DNA of 49,687 bases from Lysobacter sp. Root76 (GCF_001428685.1 NZ_LMIK01000008.1:358782-408468), one strand, 5' to 3'. Counted from the first letter of the stretch, positions 8,332 through 17,642 are shown. Numbers and translations are program-made. The notes: generated by a model not told the origin, from the sequence alone.

Positions 8332-10065
8332 ATGTCCCGAACGCGCACCGCCTGCCTCGCCCTCGCCGTCACCCTGAGCCTGGGCGCCTGCGCCAGCACA
8401 CCGGCAACGCGCGCCGCCGCGCCCGCCGCCAGCAGCTCCGCCGCCGCAGTCGCGGTCGACGTGCCGCAAATCCGCCACCCGCAGGACGAAACCCCGCAGT
8501 GGTGGTTCCGCGACGGCGCCGCCCAGGCCGCGCAGCGCGGCGCGATGGCCGGCAAGGCCAGGAACGTGATCCTGTTCGTCGGCGACGGCATGAGCCTGAC
8601 CACGGTCGCCGCCGCGCGCATCTTCGAGGGCCAGAAGAAAGGCGGCCCGGGCGAGGAGAACCGCCTGAGCTGGGAGCGCTTCCCCTCGACCGCGCTCAGC
8701 AAGACCTACAACACCGATTCGCAGACGCCGGACTCGGCCGGCACCATGAGCGCCATGGCCACCGGCGTGAAGACCCGCGCCGGCGTGCTCAGCATCGGCC
8801 AGCAGGCCGCGCGCGGCAGCTGCGCCGGCGCCCTGGCCGCGCCGATCCTGAGCCTGTGGGAACTCGCCGCAGGCAGCGGCCTGGCCACCGGCGTGGTCAC
8901 CACCACCCGCGTGACCCACGCCACCCCCGGGGCGACCTTCAGCCATTCGGCCGACCGCAACTGGGAGAACGACGCCGACCTGCCCGAGGACGCCAAGGCC
9001 GCCGGCTGCCAGGACATCGCCCGGCAGATGATCGAATCGCCCTACGGCACCGGTCCCGACGTGCTGATGGGCGGCGGTCGCGGCAACTTCATGACGGTCG
9101 AACAGCGCGACCCCGAATACGACGACAAGGTCGGCCAGCGCCTCGACGGCCGCGACCTGATCGCGACCTGGAAGCAGCGCCACCCCGGCGGCGCCTACGT
9201 CTGGAACGCCAAGCAGTTCGCGGCCGCACCGGCGGACAAGCCCTTGCTGGGCTTGTTCGAACCCGACCACATGCAGTTCGACCACGACCGTCCCCAGGAC
9301 GGCGCCGGCGAACCGACCTTGGCCGAGATGACCCGCGCCGCGATCGCGCGCCTGAACCGCCTCAGCGCCGACAAGGGCGGCAACGGCTGGGTGCTGCTGG
9401 TCGAAGGCGGCCGCATCGACCACGCCCACCACTACGGCAATGCCTACCGTGCCCTGACCGAAACCGTCGCCCTCAGCGACGCGGTGCGCGCGGCCAGCGA
9501 AGCGACCTCGGCCGACGACACCTTGATCCTGGTCACCGCCGACCATTCGCATACGCTCAGCTTCGTCGGCTACCCGGTGCGCGGCAACCCGATCCTGGGC
9601 AAGGTCCGCGGCACCAGCGGCGAAGACGGCGACGCCGCCGACTACGCGCGCGATTCGCTCGGCATGCCCTACACCACGCTCAATTACAGCAACGGTCCCG
9701 GCTACGTCGGCGCCAGCGCCCAGCAGCCGGAAGGCCCGAAACGTTTCCTGCATACCGCCAGCGGCACTCAACAGGCCGAGCACGGCCGTCCGGACCTGAC
9801 CAAGGTGGACACCGAGCAACCCGACTACCTGCAGGAGTCGCTGGTCCCGACCAGCAACGAATCCCACGGCGGCGACGACGTCGGCATCTGGGCGCGCGGC
9901 CCCGGCAGCGACGCCGTCCGCGGCAGCGTCGAACAGAACACGATCTTCCATTTCATGCTGCAGGCCATGCCGAAACTGCGCGGCGCGCTTTGCGCCAAGG
10001 GCGATTGCGACGCCCAGCAGGTCCCGGTGACCTTGCCGAAGCCGGACGATTTCAAGAACCGCTGA
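8332..10065 (+). CDS. Alkaline phosphatase family lipoprotein
   Basis: 577 residues. A lipobox (SLGAC, Cys near 20) suggests anchoring as a lipoprotein. Alkaline-phosphatase motifs appear in order: metal-site Asp in FVGDGMS, nucleophile Ser in TPDSAGTMSAMATG (about 134-147), EGGRIDHAHH, TADHSH and the final metal His in SHGGDD. These supply the two-zinc, one-magnesium phosphomonoesterase site. The product would release phosphate from organic esters in the envelope. No Pho box was identified by eye. It is transcribed away from the symporter gene, 139 bp apart. Confidence 0.93.
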   Translation: MSRTRTACLALAVTLSLGACASTPATRAAAPAASSSAAAVAVDVPQIRHPQDETPQWWFRDGAAQAAQRGAMAGKARNVILFVGDGMSLTTVAAARIFEGQKKGGPGEENRLSWERFPSTALSKTYNTDSQTPDSAGTMSAMATGVKTRAGVLSIGQQAARGSCAGALAAPILSLWELAAGSGLATGVVTTTRVTHATPGATFSHSADRNWENDADLPEDAKAAGCQDIARQMIESPYGTGPDVLMGGGRGNFMTVEQRDPEYDDKVGQRLDGRDLIATWKQRHPGGAYVWNAKQFAAAPADKPLLGLFEPDHMQFDHDRPQDGAGEPTLAEMTRAAIARLNRLSADKGGNGWVLLVEGGRIDHAHHYGNAYRALTETVALSDAVRAASEATSADDTLILVTADHSHTLSFVGYPVRGNPILGKVRGTSGEDGDAADYARDSLGMPYTTLNYSNGPGYVGASAQQPEGPKRFLHTASGTQQAEHGRPDLTKVDTEQPDYLQESLVPTSNESHGGDDVGIWARGPGSDAVRGSVEQNTIFHFMLQAMPKLRGALCAKGDCDAQQVPVTLPKPDDFKNR

Positions 10066-10208
10066 GTTAGGTCACCGCCGCATCGGAGTCCACCGCTTCG
10101 ATGCGGCGATGGCGACCGGCCGCGCCGCCAAAACCAGAGCGATCCCAACGCCACCCCACACATCGCAGTTGCGCTGCGCAGCGATGCGCTGCGCTGCGAT
10201 GCGTGGAG

Positions 10209-10238
10209 TGCCGTTGCCGTTGCCGTTGCCGTTGCCGC
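10209..10238. repeat. Hexanucleotide tandem repeat (TGCCGT)5
   Basis: Four perfect copies plus one copy with a final C/T change, in a spacer that also has reiterated GATGCGCTGC words just upstream (about 10172-10203). Non-coding; could vary in copy number by slippage. Confidence 0.8.
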
Positions 10239-10348
10239 GGCATTGAAATCCAATGCGCCGCACTCGCCCAGCCCCACTCAGACCCGAAGGGCGGCGCGCA
10301 GGACGCGCGCCGTTTTTCGAGGAACAGGATGTTCCTTCGAAAAATCCC

Positions 10349-10720
10349 CGCGCACGCGCAGCGGGCGGAAGCTGTTGCTTAAGAACGAAACCAACGCAGC
10401 AAACGGAATTCGCAATCGCGGCTTACGCCGCTCCCACAGAAGGCGAGCCAATCCGAATCGAAGCCAGCGCGGTAGCCGAAGGTCGCGGTCGCGGCTTACG
10501 CCGCTCCTACCCCAAGGCGAGAGCGGAACAGGCGCGGCCGCCGCACTGGCGATCGCGGCTCACGCCGCTCCCACAGAAAGCAAAAGGCGGAAGGCGGAAG
10601 GCGGAAGGCGGAGCCATAGCGAAACCTCCGTCGGAAGACGAAGGTCGCGGTCGCGGCTCACGCCGCTCCTACCCCAAGGCGAGTGGCAAGAGAAAGTGAC
10701 CCGCATGCGCAGCGGGCGGA
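10349..10720. repeat. REP-like palindrome cluster B, diverged copy of the block at 51-300
   Basis: Four palindromes (about 10411-10439, 10481-10513, 10550-10576, 10641-10675) with alternating GTGG and GTAG heads on the minus strand. From 10349 to 10576 the sequence, including the non-palindromic spacers, closely follows 51-275. A further diverged copy of the block's start lies near 10687-10728. The spacer 10066-11046 holds no gene I can support; the apparent open frames are made of repeats. Confidence 0.8.
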
Positions 10721-10892
10721 AGCCTTTGACCTTCGCGCCGAAGTCAAAAACCTTTAAAAAATCCGCATGCGGGATAGCGCTGAAGTCATTGCGCCCCAGC
10801 CAGGACGCCGAGCGCCCGAGCGTTCGGGGGATGACGGACTGGAAGCAAAGCAACAGCATTTGCGCCTTTGGCGCTGCATCCCCTCACCCTAA

Positions 10893-10916
10893 CCCTCTCG
10901 CGCAAGCGGGAGAGGG
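10893..10916. repeat. Intergenic hairpin, CCCTCTC...GAGAGGG type
   Basis: 11-bp arms 10893-10903 and 10906-10916 with one mismatch and a 2-base loop. A related but diverged stem is at about 13524-13552. Probably a dispersed repeat family of this genome; it has no T-run. Confidence 0.6.
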
Positions 10917-11046
10917 AACATGACGAGATCGGAGGGGGATGACTTCGGCGAGCGAGGCGCTTGCCTGGCAGCGACGTGCGCCGGGCCTGCGTCCGGCGTT
11001 CGAAGAAATTCATGCAGGACGCGCAGGAAAGCCTGCGCAAACCGAC

Positions 11047-11469
11047 TCAGAACGGCTTGGCCAACACCAAATACACCACCCCGACCAACAGCAACACCGG
11101 CAGCTCATTGAACCAGCGCAACGCCTTGGAGCTGGGCAACGCCCGCCCCTTCTCCACACCCTTGAGCCACCGCCCCGACGCGATGTAATAGCCCAGCATC
11201 ACCGCCACCAGGGTCAGCTTCGCGTGCAACCACTCCCCGCTGATGCCGAAATGCAACCACAAAGTCAGGCCCGCCAAGGCCGCCAGGCCGAACATGATGT
11301 GGCCGAAGCGGTACAGCCGCCGGCCCATCAGCACCAGCCGCGCGCGCACCGCCGGTTCGTCGCCCGCCTCCGCCAGATTGACCAGGATCCGGGGCAGGTA
11401 GAACACCCCTCCCATCCATGCCATCACGAATACGACATGGGCGGTCTTGGTCCAGAGATAGGCATTCAT
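11047..11469 (-). CDS. hemJ: HemJ-like protoporphyrinogen oxidase / CopD-family membrane protein
   Basis: 140 residues with four hydrophobic segments. The N-terminus LWTKTAHVVFVMAWMGG and FYLPR, the internal RRLYR and WLHAKLTL, and the C-terminal RWFNELPVLLL...LAKPF ending fit the HemJ family, which oxidises protoporphyrinogen IX in the inner membrane. The histidine often seen in the FYLPRLFVYHAE segment is Asn/Leu here (VNLAEAG), so function is not certain. The start at 11469 gives the usual length; the longer open frame upstream covers the divergent methyltransferase. Confidence 0.75.
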   Translation of the reverse strand: MNAYLWTKTAHVVFVMAWMGGVFYLPRILVNLAEAGDEPAVRARLVLMGRRLYRFGHIMFGLAALAGLTLWLHFGISGEWLHAKLTLVAVMLGYYIASGRWLKGVEKGRALPSSKALRWFNELPVLLLVGVVYLVLAKPF

Positions 11470-11571
11470 CGCAGGCTTCCTGTGGGTGGCGGTTGCGGGC
11501 CGGGGGCGCGGCCGCGCTAGGATGCCACGCCGCCGCCCGCGGCCGATGCCGACGACCGCACGCAGGACACG

Positions 11572-12165
11572 ATGAGCAAACAGTACGACCGCGACTACTT
11601 CCAGCGCTGGTACCGCGACCCCGAGATCGGCGGCCGCGCGCGCCTGCAGCGCAAGGTCGCGCTGGCCGTGGCCAGCGCCGAATACCACCTGGAGCGCCCG
11701 ATTCGCAGCGTGCTCGACGTCGGCGCCGGCGAAGCCGCCTGGCGTGCGCCGCTGCTGAAACTGCGGCCCAAGCTGCGCTATCTGGGCTTCGACAGCAGCG
11801 AGTATGCCGTCGCCCGCCACGGCGCGCGCCGCAACCTGCACTACGCCCGCTTCGGCGATTTCGAAGCGCTGCGGCCGTGCCCGCCGGTCGATCTGCTGAT
11901 CTGCAGCGACGTGCTGCACTACCTCGACACCCGCGAGCTCGAACGCGGCCTGCCCGGACTGGCCGAGCTCTGCGGCGGGGTCGCGTTCCTGGAGACCTTC
12001 ACCCGCGAGGACGGCGTCGACGGCGACACCGTCGGCTTCAAGCGCCGCCCGGCGCGGTTCTACCGCGAGCGCTTCGCCGCCGCCGGCTTCGCCCCCCTGG
12101 GCTCGCACCTGTGGCTGGCGCCGGCCCTGAGCGAGGGCGCCGCGGCGCTGGAAACCCCAGGCTGA
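11572..12165 (+). CDS. Class I SAM-dependent methyltransferase
   Basis: 197 residues. Motif I reads VLDVGAGEAAW (about 46-56), followed by the acidic end of strand 2 (YLGFDSSE) and the motif-IV-like DLLICSDVLHYL. This is the Rossmann-type SAM fold without a recognisable substrate domain. It reads divergently from the HemJ-like gene across a 102-bp spacer and is followed by the PHB depolymerase gene 97 bp downstream. Confidence 0.85.
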   Translation: MSKQYDRDYFQRWYRDPEIGGRARLQRKVALAVASAEYHLERPIRSVLDVGAGEAAWRAPLLKLRPKLRYLGFDSSEYAVARHGARRNLHYARFGDFEALRPCPPVDLLICSDVLHYLDTRELERGLPGLAELCGGVAFLETFTREDGVDGDTVGFKRRPARFYRERFAAAGFAPLGSHLWLAPALSEGAAALETPG

Positions 12166-12262
12166 ACATCCATGCCGGCTTAACGCCGGCGCCCGCGCCA
12201 TCGGCTATGCTGCGCCGCAGCAAACCGTCGTTAGCCAACCGTCGTTCCTTGGGATCCGCCCG

Positions 12263-13510
12263 ATGCTGCTTTATCAGATGCACGAACTCGGCCGCGCCTG
12301 GCTGGCGCCGATGACCTACTGGGCCGATGCCGGCTCCAAGATGTTCGCCGCTCCCGGCAGTTGGCTGTCGACCGTGCCCGGCGCCTCGCGCGTCGCCGCC
12401 GGCTACGAACTGCTGTACCGGATCGGCAAGGACTACGAGAAACCCGAGTTCGGCATCCACTCGCTGGAGATCGACGGCGACACCTACCCGGTGATCGAGC
12501 GCGAGATGAAGCGCAAGCCGTTCTGCCGCCTACTGCGCTTCAAGCGCTACGCCGACGACGCCGACAACATCGCCGAGCTCAAGGACGATCCGCCGGTGCT
12601 GGTAGTCGCGCCGCTGTCGGGCCACCACAGCACCTTGCTGCGCGACACCGTCAAAACCCTGCTGCGCGACCACAAGGTCTACATCACCGACTGGATCGAT
12701 GCGCGCATGGTGCCGGTGAGCGAAGGCGCGTTCACGCTCGACGACTACGTCGCCTACATCCAGGAATTCATCCGCTTGATCGGCGCCGAAAACCTGCACG
12801 TCATCAGCGTCTGCCAGCCGACCGTGCCGGTGCTGGCGGCGGTGTCGCTGATGGCCGCGCGCGGCGAAGCCACGCCGCGTTCGCTGGTGATGATGGGCGG
12901 CCCGATCGACACCCGCGAAAGCCCGACCCAGGTCAACGACCTGGCCGTGCACAAGCCGCTGTGGTGGTTCGAAGGCAACCTGATCCACCACGTGCCGGCC
13001 AACTACCCCGGCGGCGGCCGCCGCGTGTACCCGGGCTTCCTCCAGCATGGCGGCTTCGTCGCCATGAACCCCGAGCGGCATTTCCAGTCGCACTGGGATT
13101 TCTACCAGGACCTGCTCAAGGGCGACCTCGAAGACGCGGCCTCGCATCGGCGCTTCTACGACGAGTACAACGCCGTGCTCGACATGCCGGCCGAGTATTA
13201 CCTCGACACGATCCGCGTGGTGTTCCAGGAACACCTGCTGCCGCGCGGCCTGTGGGACGTCGCCAGCGAGCGCGTGAACCCGGCCGCGATCGGCAAGACC
13301 GCGCTGCTGACCATCGAAGGCGAACTCGACGACATCTCCGGCCAGGGCCAGACCCGCGCCGCGCACCGCCTGTGCACCGGCATCGCCGAAGCCGACCGCC
13401 AGCACATCGAGGTCAAGGGCGCCGGCCACTACGGCATCTTCAGCGGCCGCCGCTGGCGCGAGCAGGTCTATCCGCAGGTGCGCGACTTCATCGCCAAGTA
13501 CGCGGCTTAA
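12263..13510 (+). CDS. phaZ: Intracellular polyhydroxyalkanoate (PHB) depolymerase
   Basis: 415 residues. The N-terminus MLLYQMHELGRAWLAP and the nucleophile box SVCQPTVPVLAA (Cys near 187 in place of the usual lipase-box Ser) match intracellular PHB depolymerases of the PhaZ1 type. GELDDISGQGQT and the terminal AGHYGIFSG supply the acid and histidine of the triad. The enzyme hydrolyses amorphous PHB granules in the cytoplasm. No polymer synthase gene is in the window, so the source of its substrate is not shown here. Confidence 0.9.
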   Translation: MLLYQMHELGRAWLAPMTYWADAGSKMFAAPGSWLSTVPGASRVAAGYELLYRIGKDYEKPEFGIHSLEIDGDTYPVIEREMKRKPFCRLLRFKRYADDADNIAELKDDPPVLVVAPLSGHHSTLLRDTVKTLLRDHKVYITDWIDARMVPVSEGAFTLDDYVAYIQEFIRLIGAENLHVISVCQPTVPVLAAVSLMAARGEATPRSLVMMGGPIDTRESPTQVNDLAVHKPLWWFEGNLIHHVPANYPGGGRRVYPGFLQHGGFVAMNPERHFQSHWDFYQDLLKGDLEDAASHRRFYDEYNAVLDMPAEYYLDTIRVVFQEHLLPRGLWDVASERVNPAAIGKTALLTIEGELDDISGQGQTRAAHRLCTGIAEADRQHIEVKGAGHYGIFSGRRWREQVYPQVRDFIAKYAA

Positions 13511-13559
13511 GCAGCCTTACCCCAGCCCTCTCGCGCAGGCGCGCGAGCGGCTGAACGAC

Positions 13560-13591
13560 GAAGGCCCGGCGGAGCGATCCGCCGGGCCTTC
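13560..13591. terminator. Bidirectional hairpin terminator
   Basis: Arms 13560-13573 and 13578-13591 are a perfect 14-bp inverted repeat (GAAGGCCCGGCGGA) around GCGA, between the convergent phaZ and sensor-domain genes. Its ends are short A/T-containing tracts rather than a long T-run. Confidence 0.75.
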
Positions 13592-13611
13592 GCGTCTGCA
13601 TGGCATCCCGC

Positions 13612-14529
13612 TCAGCTGTACTGCGACGACTTCACCAGCAGATGCTTGGCCAGCGCGCCGTGCAAGATGCCGACGCCGCGTGCGATGTGCAGGGTCACGA
13701 ACAGCAGCACGATGCCCAGCGCCACCGCCAGCGGCCAGGTCCAGGGCGCCGACATCAGGTTGACGTCGTCGATCCAGAAGCCGGCGCCGAAACTGCCGAA
13801 CAACATCGCGATCGGCGCCAGGATCAACGACAGCGACACGCTCAGCCCGGTCACCGCGATCGTGAAGTAGAGAATGCCCAGCGGCATCATCAGCACCATG
13901 TACAGCAGGGTGCCCCAGGTGCGCGGGTCGACGAACATGTCCTTGATGCGGTCGAACAGCGGCTTGCCGCGGCCGCTGTACAAGGGCCGGCGCGGCATGC
14001 GCTCGCCCAGCATCACCTCGATCAGACGCCCTTCGACCAGCGACAGCACCCGCACCGAACCCAGGAACAGGATCACGAACGGGATGCCGATGATCAGCAC
14101 CGCCAGGCCGGCCGACAGCGAGGCGCCGGTGACCACCCAGGTGAAATAGAAGATGCCGGTGGCCAGCGACAGCAGCATGTAGAACAGCGCGGCGTAGGTG
14201 CGCGGCTCGGCGGCGACGCCGAAGAACTGCCCCAGCACCGACTTGCGCGGCCGCGGCGGCGGCGCGCGCAACGCGGTCTGCACGGTGACCTCGGTATCGC
14301 GGTAGATCTCGGCGACCTCGTCGGGCGCGCCGTAGCTGCCGGCGACGGCGGCGATCACTTCGGCCTCGCTCCTGCCGGGGTTCTCGGCCAGTTCCGAGCG
14401 CAGGTACTCCTCGGCGTCGTAGAGCGCGTCCTGGACCAGCGCCGGATCGGCGCCGGCCAGCGCGGCGCGCAGGCGGTCGAGGTACTCGGGGATCGAATGC
14501 GGCAGCGGTTTGTCGGTGGTGGCGTTCAT
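13612..14529 (-). CDS. HAAS-domain / putative sensor membrane protein
   Basis: 305 residues. The N-terminal 90 residues form a helical HAAS (DUF1700-like) segment (EYLDRLRAAL...YDAEEYLRSELAE), a domain known to be paired with PadR regulators. The rest has about six hydrophobic segments in two similar halves: FYMLLSLATGIFYFTWV and LYMVLMMPLGILYFTIAV look like an internal duplication, the putative-sensor architecture. It overlaps the upstream PadR gene by 4 bases (ATGA), so the two are translationally coupled and probably act together. Confidence 0.85.
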   Translation of the reverse strand: MNATTDKPLPHSIPEYLDRLRAALAGADPALVQDALYDAEEYLRSELAENPGRSEAEVIAAVAGSYGAPDEVAEIYRDTEVTVQTALRAPPPRPRKSVLGQFFGVAAEPRTYAALFYMLLSLATGIFYFTWVVTGASLSAGLAVLIIGIPFVILFLGSVRVLSLVEGRLIEVMLGERMPRRPLYSGRGKPLFDRIKDMFVDPRTWGTLLYMVLMMPLGILYFTIAVTGLSVSLSLILAPIAMLFGSFGAGFWIDDVNLMSAPWTWPLAVALGIVLLFVTLHIARGVGILHGALAKHLLVKSSQYS

Positions 14530-14891
14530 GCGGTCGGCCCTTCAAGGACGGAATCGACGGAATCTCGGGTGGCCCGCCAGGCCGAAGTCCATTGCTGCAG
14601 GACTTCGCGGCCGGTGTCGGTGATGCGGTAGTAGCGGCGCGGCGGCCCGGTCACCGAAGGCTCGACATGACTGTCGAGCAGGCCCGCGGCGCCGAGGTTG
14701 CGCAGCACCGGGTAAAGCGCGCTCTGCTTGCCGCTGAGCACGCCCTCGCCTTCGCGCTCCAGGCGCTTGGCGATCTGGTAGCCGTACATCGGCTCGGCAG
14801 CGGCGCCGAGTACGGCCAACAGGGCCAGCGACACGGTGCCTGCGCTGAGCTCTTTCTGGAACTTTCTGAGGTGGCTTTCGATGTCGGTCAT
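14526..14891 (-). CDS. PadR family transcriptional regulator
   Basis: 121 residues. A winged helix with the PadR signature MYGYQIAKRLE...LSGKQSALYPVLRNL and the wing RRYYRITDTGREVL, then a short C-terminal helix for dimerisation. First gene of a two-gene unit with the HAAS/sensor protein. PadR proteins often repress their own operon; the 169-bp AT-richer upstream spacer is where an operator would lie. Confidence 0.92.
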   Translation of the reverse strand: MTDIESHLRKFQKELSAGTVSLALLAVLGAAAEPMYGYQIAKRLEREGEGVLSGKQSALYPVLRNLGAAGLLDSHVEPSVTGPPRRYYRITDTGREVLQQWTSAWRATRDSVDSVLEGPTA

Positions 14892-14923
14892 GGCCCGGTC
14901 CCGCTAGCTTGGAGACCACAGTA

Positions 14924-14941
14924 GTATTAAGTTCGCTATAC
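14924..14941. promoter_or_regulatory. Candidate operator/promoter element upstream of padR
   Basis: GTAT and ATAC half-sites flank a 10-base spacer in an unusually AT-rich patch 33-50 bases before the padR start. On the minus strand TAATACT within it could serve as a -10 element. Weak evidence: the symmetry is limited to 4 bases per side. Confidence 0.3.
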
Positions 14942-15060
14942 CGCGCATGCCATTAGTAACTAGGCCGTACTACCGGGTCCCGACGACGAGGCTGCGGCCT
15001 GCACGCGCCCGCCCCAGGGGCCACGCTACGCTGCCGGTCCCACCGCAGCCGGAACTCGCC

Positions 15061-15522
15061 ATGGATCTGCCCCGCCCCGGTCCCGCGCATGCGCGGTTGA
15101 TGCGTTTCGCCGGCCGCTGGCAAGGCGACGAATGGCTTTCGCCTTCACCCTGGGGCCCCGGCGGCGCGGCGATCGGCCGCACCGTATGCCGGCCCTCATT
15201 GGACGGCATGGCCCTGATCCAGGAGTACGAGGAAGAGCGCGACGGCCAGGTTGTGTTCCACGGCCACGGCGTGTTCCTGATCGAGCCCGGCAGCGACACC
15301 GTGCTGTGGTGGTGGTTCGACAGCCTCGGATTCCCGCCCGAACCCGCGCGCGGCCGTTGGCAGGGCGAGGTGCTCAGCTTCGAGAAGGTCACCCCGCGCG
15401 GCGAAGCGCGCTATCGCTACGAATTCGACGGCGACCGCTATCGCTTCGTGATCGAGAACCGGTTCCCGGGCCAGGACGACTACACCGAGTTCATGCGCGG
15501 CGACTACACTCGCTCGACCTGA
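15061..15522 (+). CDS. DUF1579-like protein
   Basis: 153 residues, no signal peptide, predicted small beta-barrel. Family-like features are the N-terminal RLMRFAGRWQGDEW, the paired strands RDGQVVFHGHG and DTVLWWWFDSLG, and YRFVIENR near the end. Function of this family is not established. It starts at the ATG at 15061, since upstream extension is arginine-rich shadow sequence. The cyclophilin gene follows 15 bp downstream. Confidence 0.7.
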   Translation: MDLPRPGPAHARLMRFAGRWQGDEWLSPSPWGPGGAAIGRTVCRPSLDGMALIQEYEEERDGQVVFHGHGVFLIEPGSDTVLWWWFDSLGFPPEPARGRWQGEVLSFEKVTPRGEARYRYEFDGDRYRFVIENRFPGQDDYTEFMRGDYTRST

Positions 15523-15537
15523 AGGGGAGATCCACCG

Positions 15538-16527
15538 ATGCGTTCGAAGCCGTCCTCGTCCAAGCCGGCAGCATGGCTGTCGCCGCTGCTGATCGCCGCG
15601 ACCTTGTTGTCGCTACCGCTGGCCGCCGCGGCCGCCGACGCGGCCAAGCCGCGCTCGATGCAGGAAATCCTCGACGCGACCAAGCCCGGCGACTGGCGCG
15701 CGCTCGACCCGCGCGACACCCTCTACCTCAGCCTGCCGCGCGGCCGGGTGGTAATCGAACTGGCGCCCGACTTCGCGCCCGCGCACGTCGCCAACATCCG
15801 CGCCCTGGCCCGCAACGGCTACTGGAACGGGCTCAGCATCAACCGCTCGCAGGACAATTTCGTGGTCCAGTGGGGCGACCCGGCCGAGGACGACAAGAGC
15901 CGCAAGCCGCTGGGCAAGGGCGCCAAGGCCAAGCTTCCCGCCGAATTCACGCGCAGCAGCGACAAGCTGCCGTTCCACGTCCTGCCCGATCCCGACGGCT
16001 GGGCGCAGCAGGTCGGCTTCGCCGACGGCTTCCCGGCCGCGCGCGACACCGGCGCCAAGTCGGCCTGGCTCGCGCACTGCTACGGCATGGTCGGCGCCGG
16101 CCGCGACGTCGCCGCCGATTCCAGCAACGGCACCGAACTCTACGTCGTGATCGGCCAGTCGCCGCGCCAGCTCGACCGCAACATCACCGTGGTCGGCCGT
16201 GTGGTCCAGGGCATGGAACTGCTGTCGGTGCTGCCGCGCGGCACCGGCGCCCTGGGCTTCTACGAGAACCCGGCCCAGCGCGTGCCGATCGCCTCGATCC
16301 GCCTGGCCGCCGACGTGCCGAAGAAGGACCGGGTCGCGATCGAAGTACTGCGCACCGACAGCGCCGCCTTCGACGAGATCATCGAATCACGCCGCAACCG
16401 CCGCGACGAGTGGTACAAGCAGCCGGCCGGCCATATCGACCTGTGCAACGTGCCGCTGCCCACGCGCGAAGTCAGCGAGAAGGCACCGGCCAAGCCGAGC
16501 AAGCCCGGCAAACCCAAGTCCAAGTAA
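15538..16527 (+). CDS. Periplasmic cyclophilin-type peptidyl-prolyl isomerase
   Basis: 329 residues with a signal peptide (ending AAAAADA, about 35). A cyclophilin domain spans about 60-265: [38 protein letters not shown] (FxxQGGDP-like), GMVGAGRD and the final [12 protein letters not shown]. The C-terminal 60 residues are charged and end in a Lys/Pro-rich tail. It would catalyse cis-trans proline isomerisation of envelope proteins. A strong ribosome-binding site (AAGGGGAGA) precedes the ATG. Confidence 0.87.
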   Translation: MRSKPSSSKPAAWLSPLLIAATLLSLPLAAAAADAAKPRSMQEILDATKPGDWRALDPRDTLYLSLPRGRVVIELAPDFAPAHVANIRALARNGYWNGLSINRSQDNFVVQWGDPAEDDKSRKPLGKGAKAKLPAEFTRSSDKLPFHVLPDPDGWAQQVGFADGFPAARDTGAKSAWLAHCYGMVGAGRDVAADSSNGTELYVVIGQSPRQLDRNITVVGRVVQGMELLSVLPRGTGALGFYENPAQRVPIASIRLAADVPKKDRVAIEVLRTDSAAFDEIIESRRNRRDEWYKQPAGHIDLCNVPLPTREVSEKAPAKPSKPGKPKSK

Positions 16528-16540
16528 GCGACGCGCCTGC

Positions 16541-16566
16541 CGCCGCGACGCTCAGGCGTCGCGGCG
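16541..16566. terminator. Perfect hairpin between convergent genes
   Basis: 11-bp arms 16541-16551 and 16556-16566 (CGCCGCGACGC) around a TCAG loop. The loop contains the complement of the speG stop codon, so the last speG codons form the right arm. Probable shared terminator for the cyclophilin and speG. Confidence 0.7.
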
Positions 16567-17100
16567 CTGAGCCAGCACCTGATGCTGGAACAGGCACATC
16601 CGCACCACGCTGTGGTAGCGGCCGTCGCTGAAGAACTCGTCCCGCAGCACGCCCTCGCGCTCGAAGCCCGCGCCTTCGTAGATCGCGATCGCGCGATCGT
16701 TGTCGACGTCGACCAGCAGATAGAGCTTGTACAGGTTCAACACCCGGAACGCGTAGTTGATCGCCAGCCGCGTCGCCGCGCGCGCATAGCCGCGGCGCTG
16801 CTTTTCGGGCGAAATCATGATCAGGAATTCGGCGCGCCGGTGCATGTGGTCGATCTCGACCAGCTCGACCAGGCCGACCCGTTCGCCGTGCATATCCTCG
16901 ACGATGAAGCGTCGTTCGGACTGGTCGTGGATGTGCTTACGGAACAGTTCTTCCAGCTCGACGAAGGACTCGTACGGCTCCTCGAACCAATAGCCCATCA
17001 CGCTGCGGTTGTTGTTGAGCTGATGGACGAAATGCAGGTCGCTGCGTTCCAGCGGACGCAGGGTCACGGTCGGCGCGGCGGCGGATTCTTTCGCGTTCAT
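16552..17100 (-). CDS. speG: Spermidine N1-acetyltransferase
   Basis: 182 residues, GNAT fold. Near-diagnostic SpeG stretches are [67 protein letters not shown] and [10 protein letters not shown]. SpeG acetylates spermidine and spermine with acetyl-CoA, limiting polyamine toxicity in the cytoplasm. Length matches the family. No polyamine genes are adjacent; the promoter must lie in the 115-bp spacer shared with the divergent gene at 17216. Confidence 0.93.
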   Translation of the reverse strand: MNAKESAAAPTVTLRPLERSDLHFVHQLNNNRSVMGYWFEEPYESFVELEELFRKHIHDQSERRFIVEDMHGERVGLVELVEIDHMHRRAEFLIMISPEKQRRGYARAATRLAINYAFRVLNLYKLYLLVDVDNDRAIAIYEGAGFEREGVLRDEFFSDGRYHSVVRMCLFQHQVLAQRRDA

Positions 17101-17215
17101 GCGCGCACCCTACTCCATGGTCGTGGACGCCGGATGACGTAGCCCGGCGCCGTCACATCGCCTTAGCTCCGGCCCGCCTAGCCTCGCTGCGTTCCCCCGC
17201 GATAGGCCCAAACCC

Positions 17216-17512
17216 ATGCCCCTGCTGCGACTGCGCGTGACCGGTAGCGAAGACGATGCCCGCGCCATCGGCAACCTCCTGGTGAGCCTGGACGGCATCG
17301 AACACGTCGAGGAAGTCGCCGACCTGATGCCGCGCATGGACGACGACGATTCCAGCTCGGCCGGGCTGCCCGACGATCGCGGTCCGGGCACCCACGAAAT
17401 CGAGATCGAAGCGCCCAACCGCGCCAGCGCGGAGAAGGTGCGCGAGGCGGTGGAAGCGCTGGCCTTCGATCTGGACGTGCTGGTCGAATTCGAGAACGAA
17501 GAGGAACGCTGA
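17216..17512 (+). CDS. Small acidic protein of unknown function
   Basis: 98 residues, very acidic. The order strand (LLRLRVTG), helix (SEDDARAIGNLLVSL), strand (IEHVEEVADLM), acidic loop (MDDDDSSS), strand (HEIEIEAP), helix (SAEKVREAVEAL), strand (FDLDVLVEFE) suggests a ferredoxin-like beta-alpha-beta fold. I cannot name the family. The spacer after it (17513-17642) has an imperfect hairpin. Confidence 0.75.
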   Translation: MPLLRLRVTGSEDDARAIGNLLVSLDGIEHVEEVADLMPRMDDDDSSSAGLPDDRGPGTHEIEIEAPNRASAEKVREAVEALAFDLDVLVEFENEEER

Positions 17513-17523
17513 AACCCGGCCGG

Positions 17524-17551
17524 GGTGGGCGCCGCATTCAGGCGCCCCCAC
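17524..17551. terminator. Imperfect GC hairpin downstream of 17216-17512
   Basis: GTGGGCGCC (17525-17533) pairs with GGCGCC(CC)CAC (17541-17551), with a 2-base bulge and a 7-base loop. No T-tract; tentative. Confidence 0.4.
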
Positions 17552-17642
17552 GTTCATTCGGGGAATCGCCTTCAGCGCCGCGGCCACGCCCGGCAGCAGC
17601 GCGCGCATGCGCGCGTCGCCGGTGGCATCGGCGCGGCGCGCA

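Noticed and set aside
6858-10070. 1070-residue plus-strand open frame
   Set aside because: Antisense to the symporter and out of frame with the phosphatase; Arg/Gln/His-rich composition typical of GC-rich shadow frames.
10243-10923. Open frames in the 10-11 kb spacer
   Set aside because: They are built from REP palindromes and hairpin repeats, with repeated RSRLTPLLPQGE-type peptides, and have no family features.
11047-12201. 384-residue minus-strand frame as one long protein
   Set aside because: Only the last 140 residues are family-like (HemJ); the upstream part is the shadow of the divergent methyltransferase.
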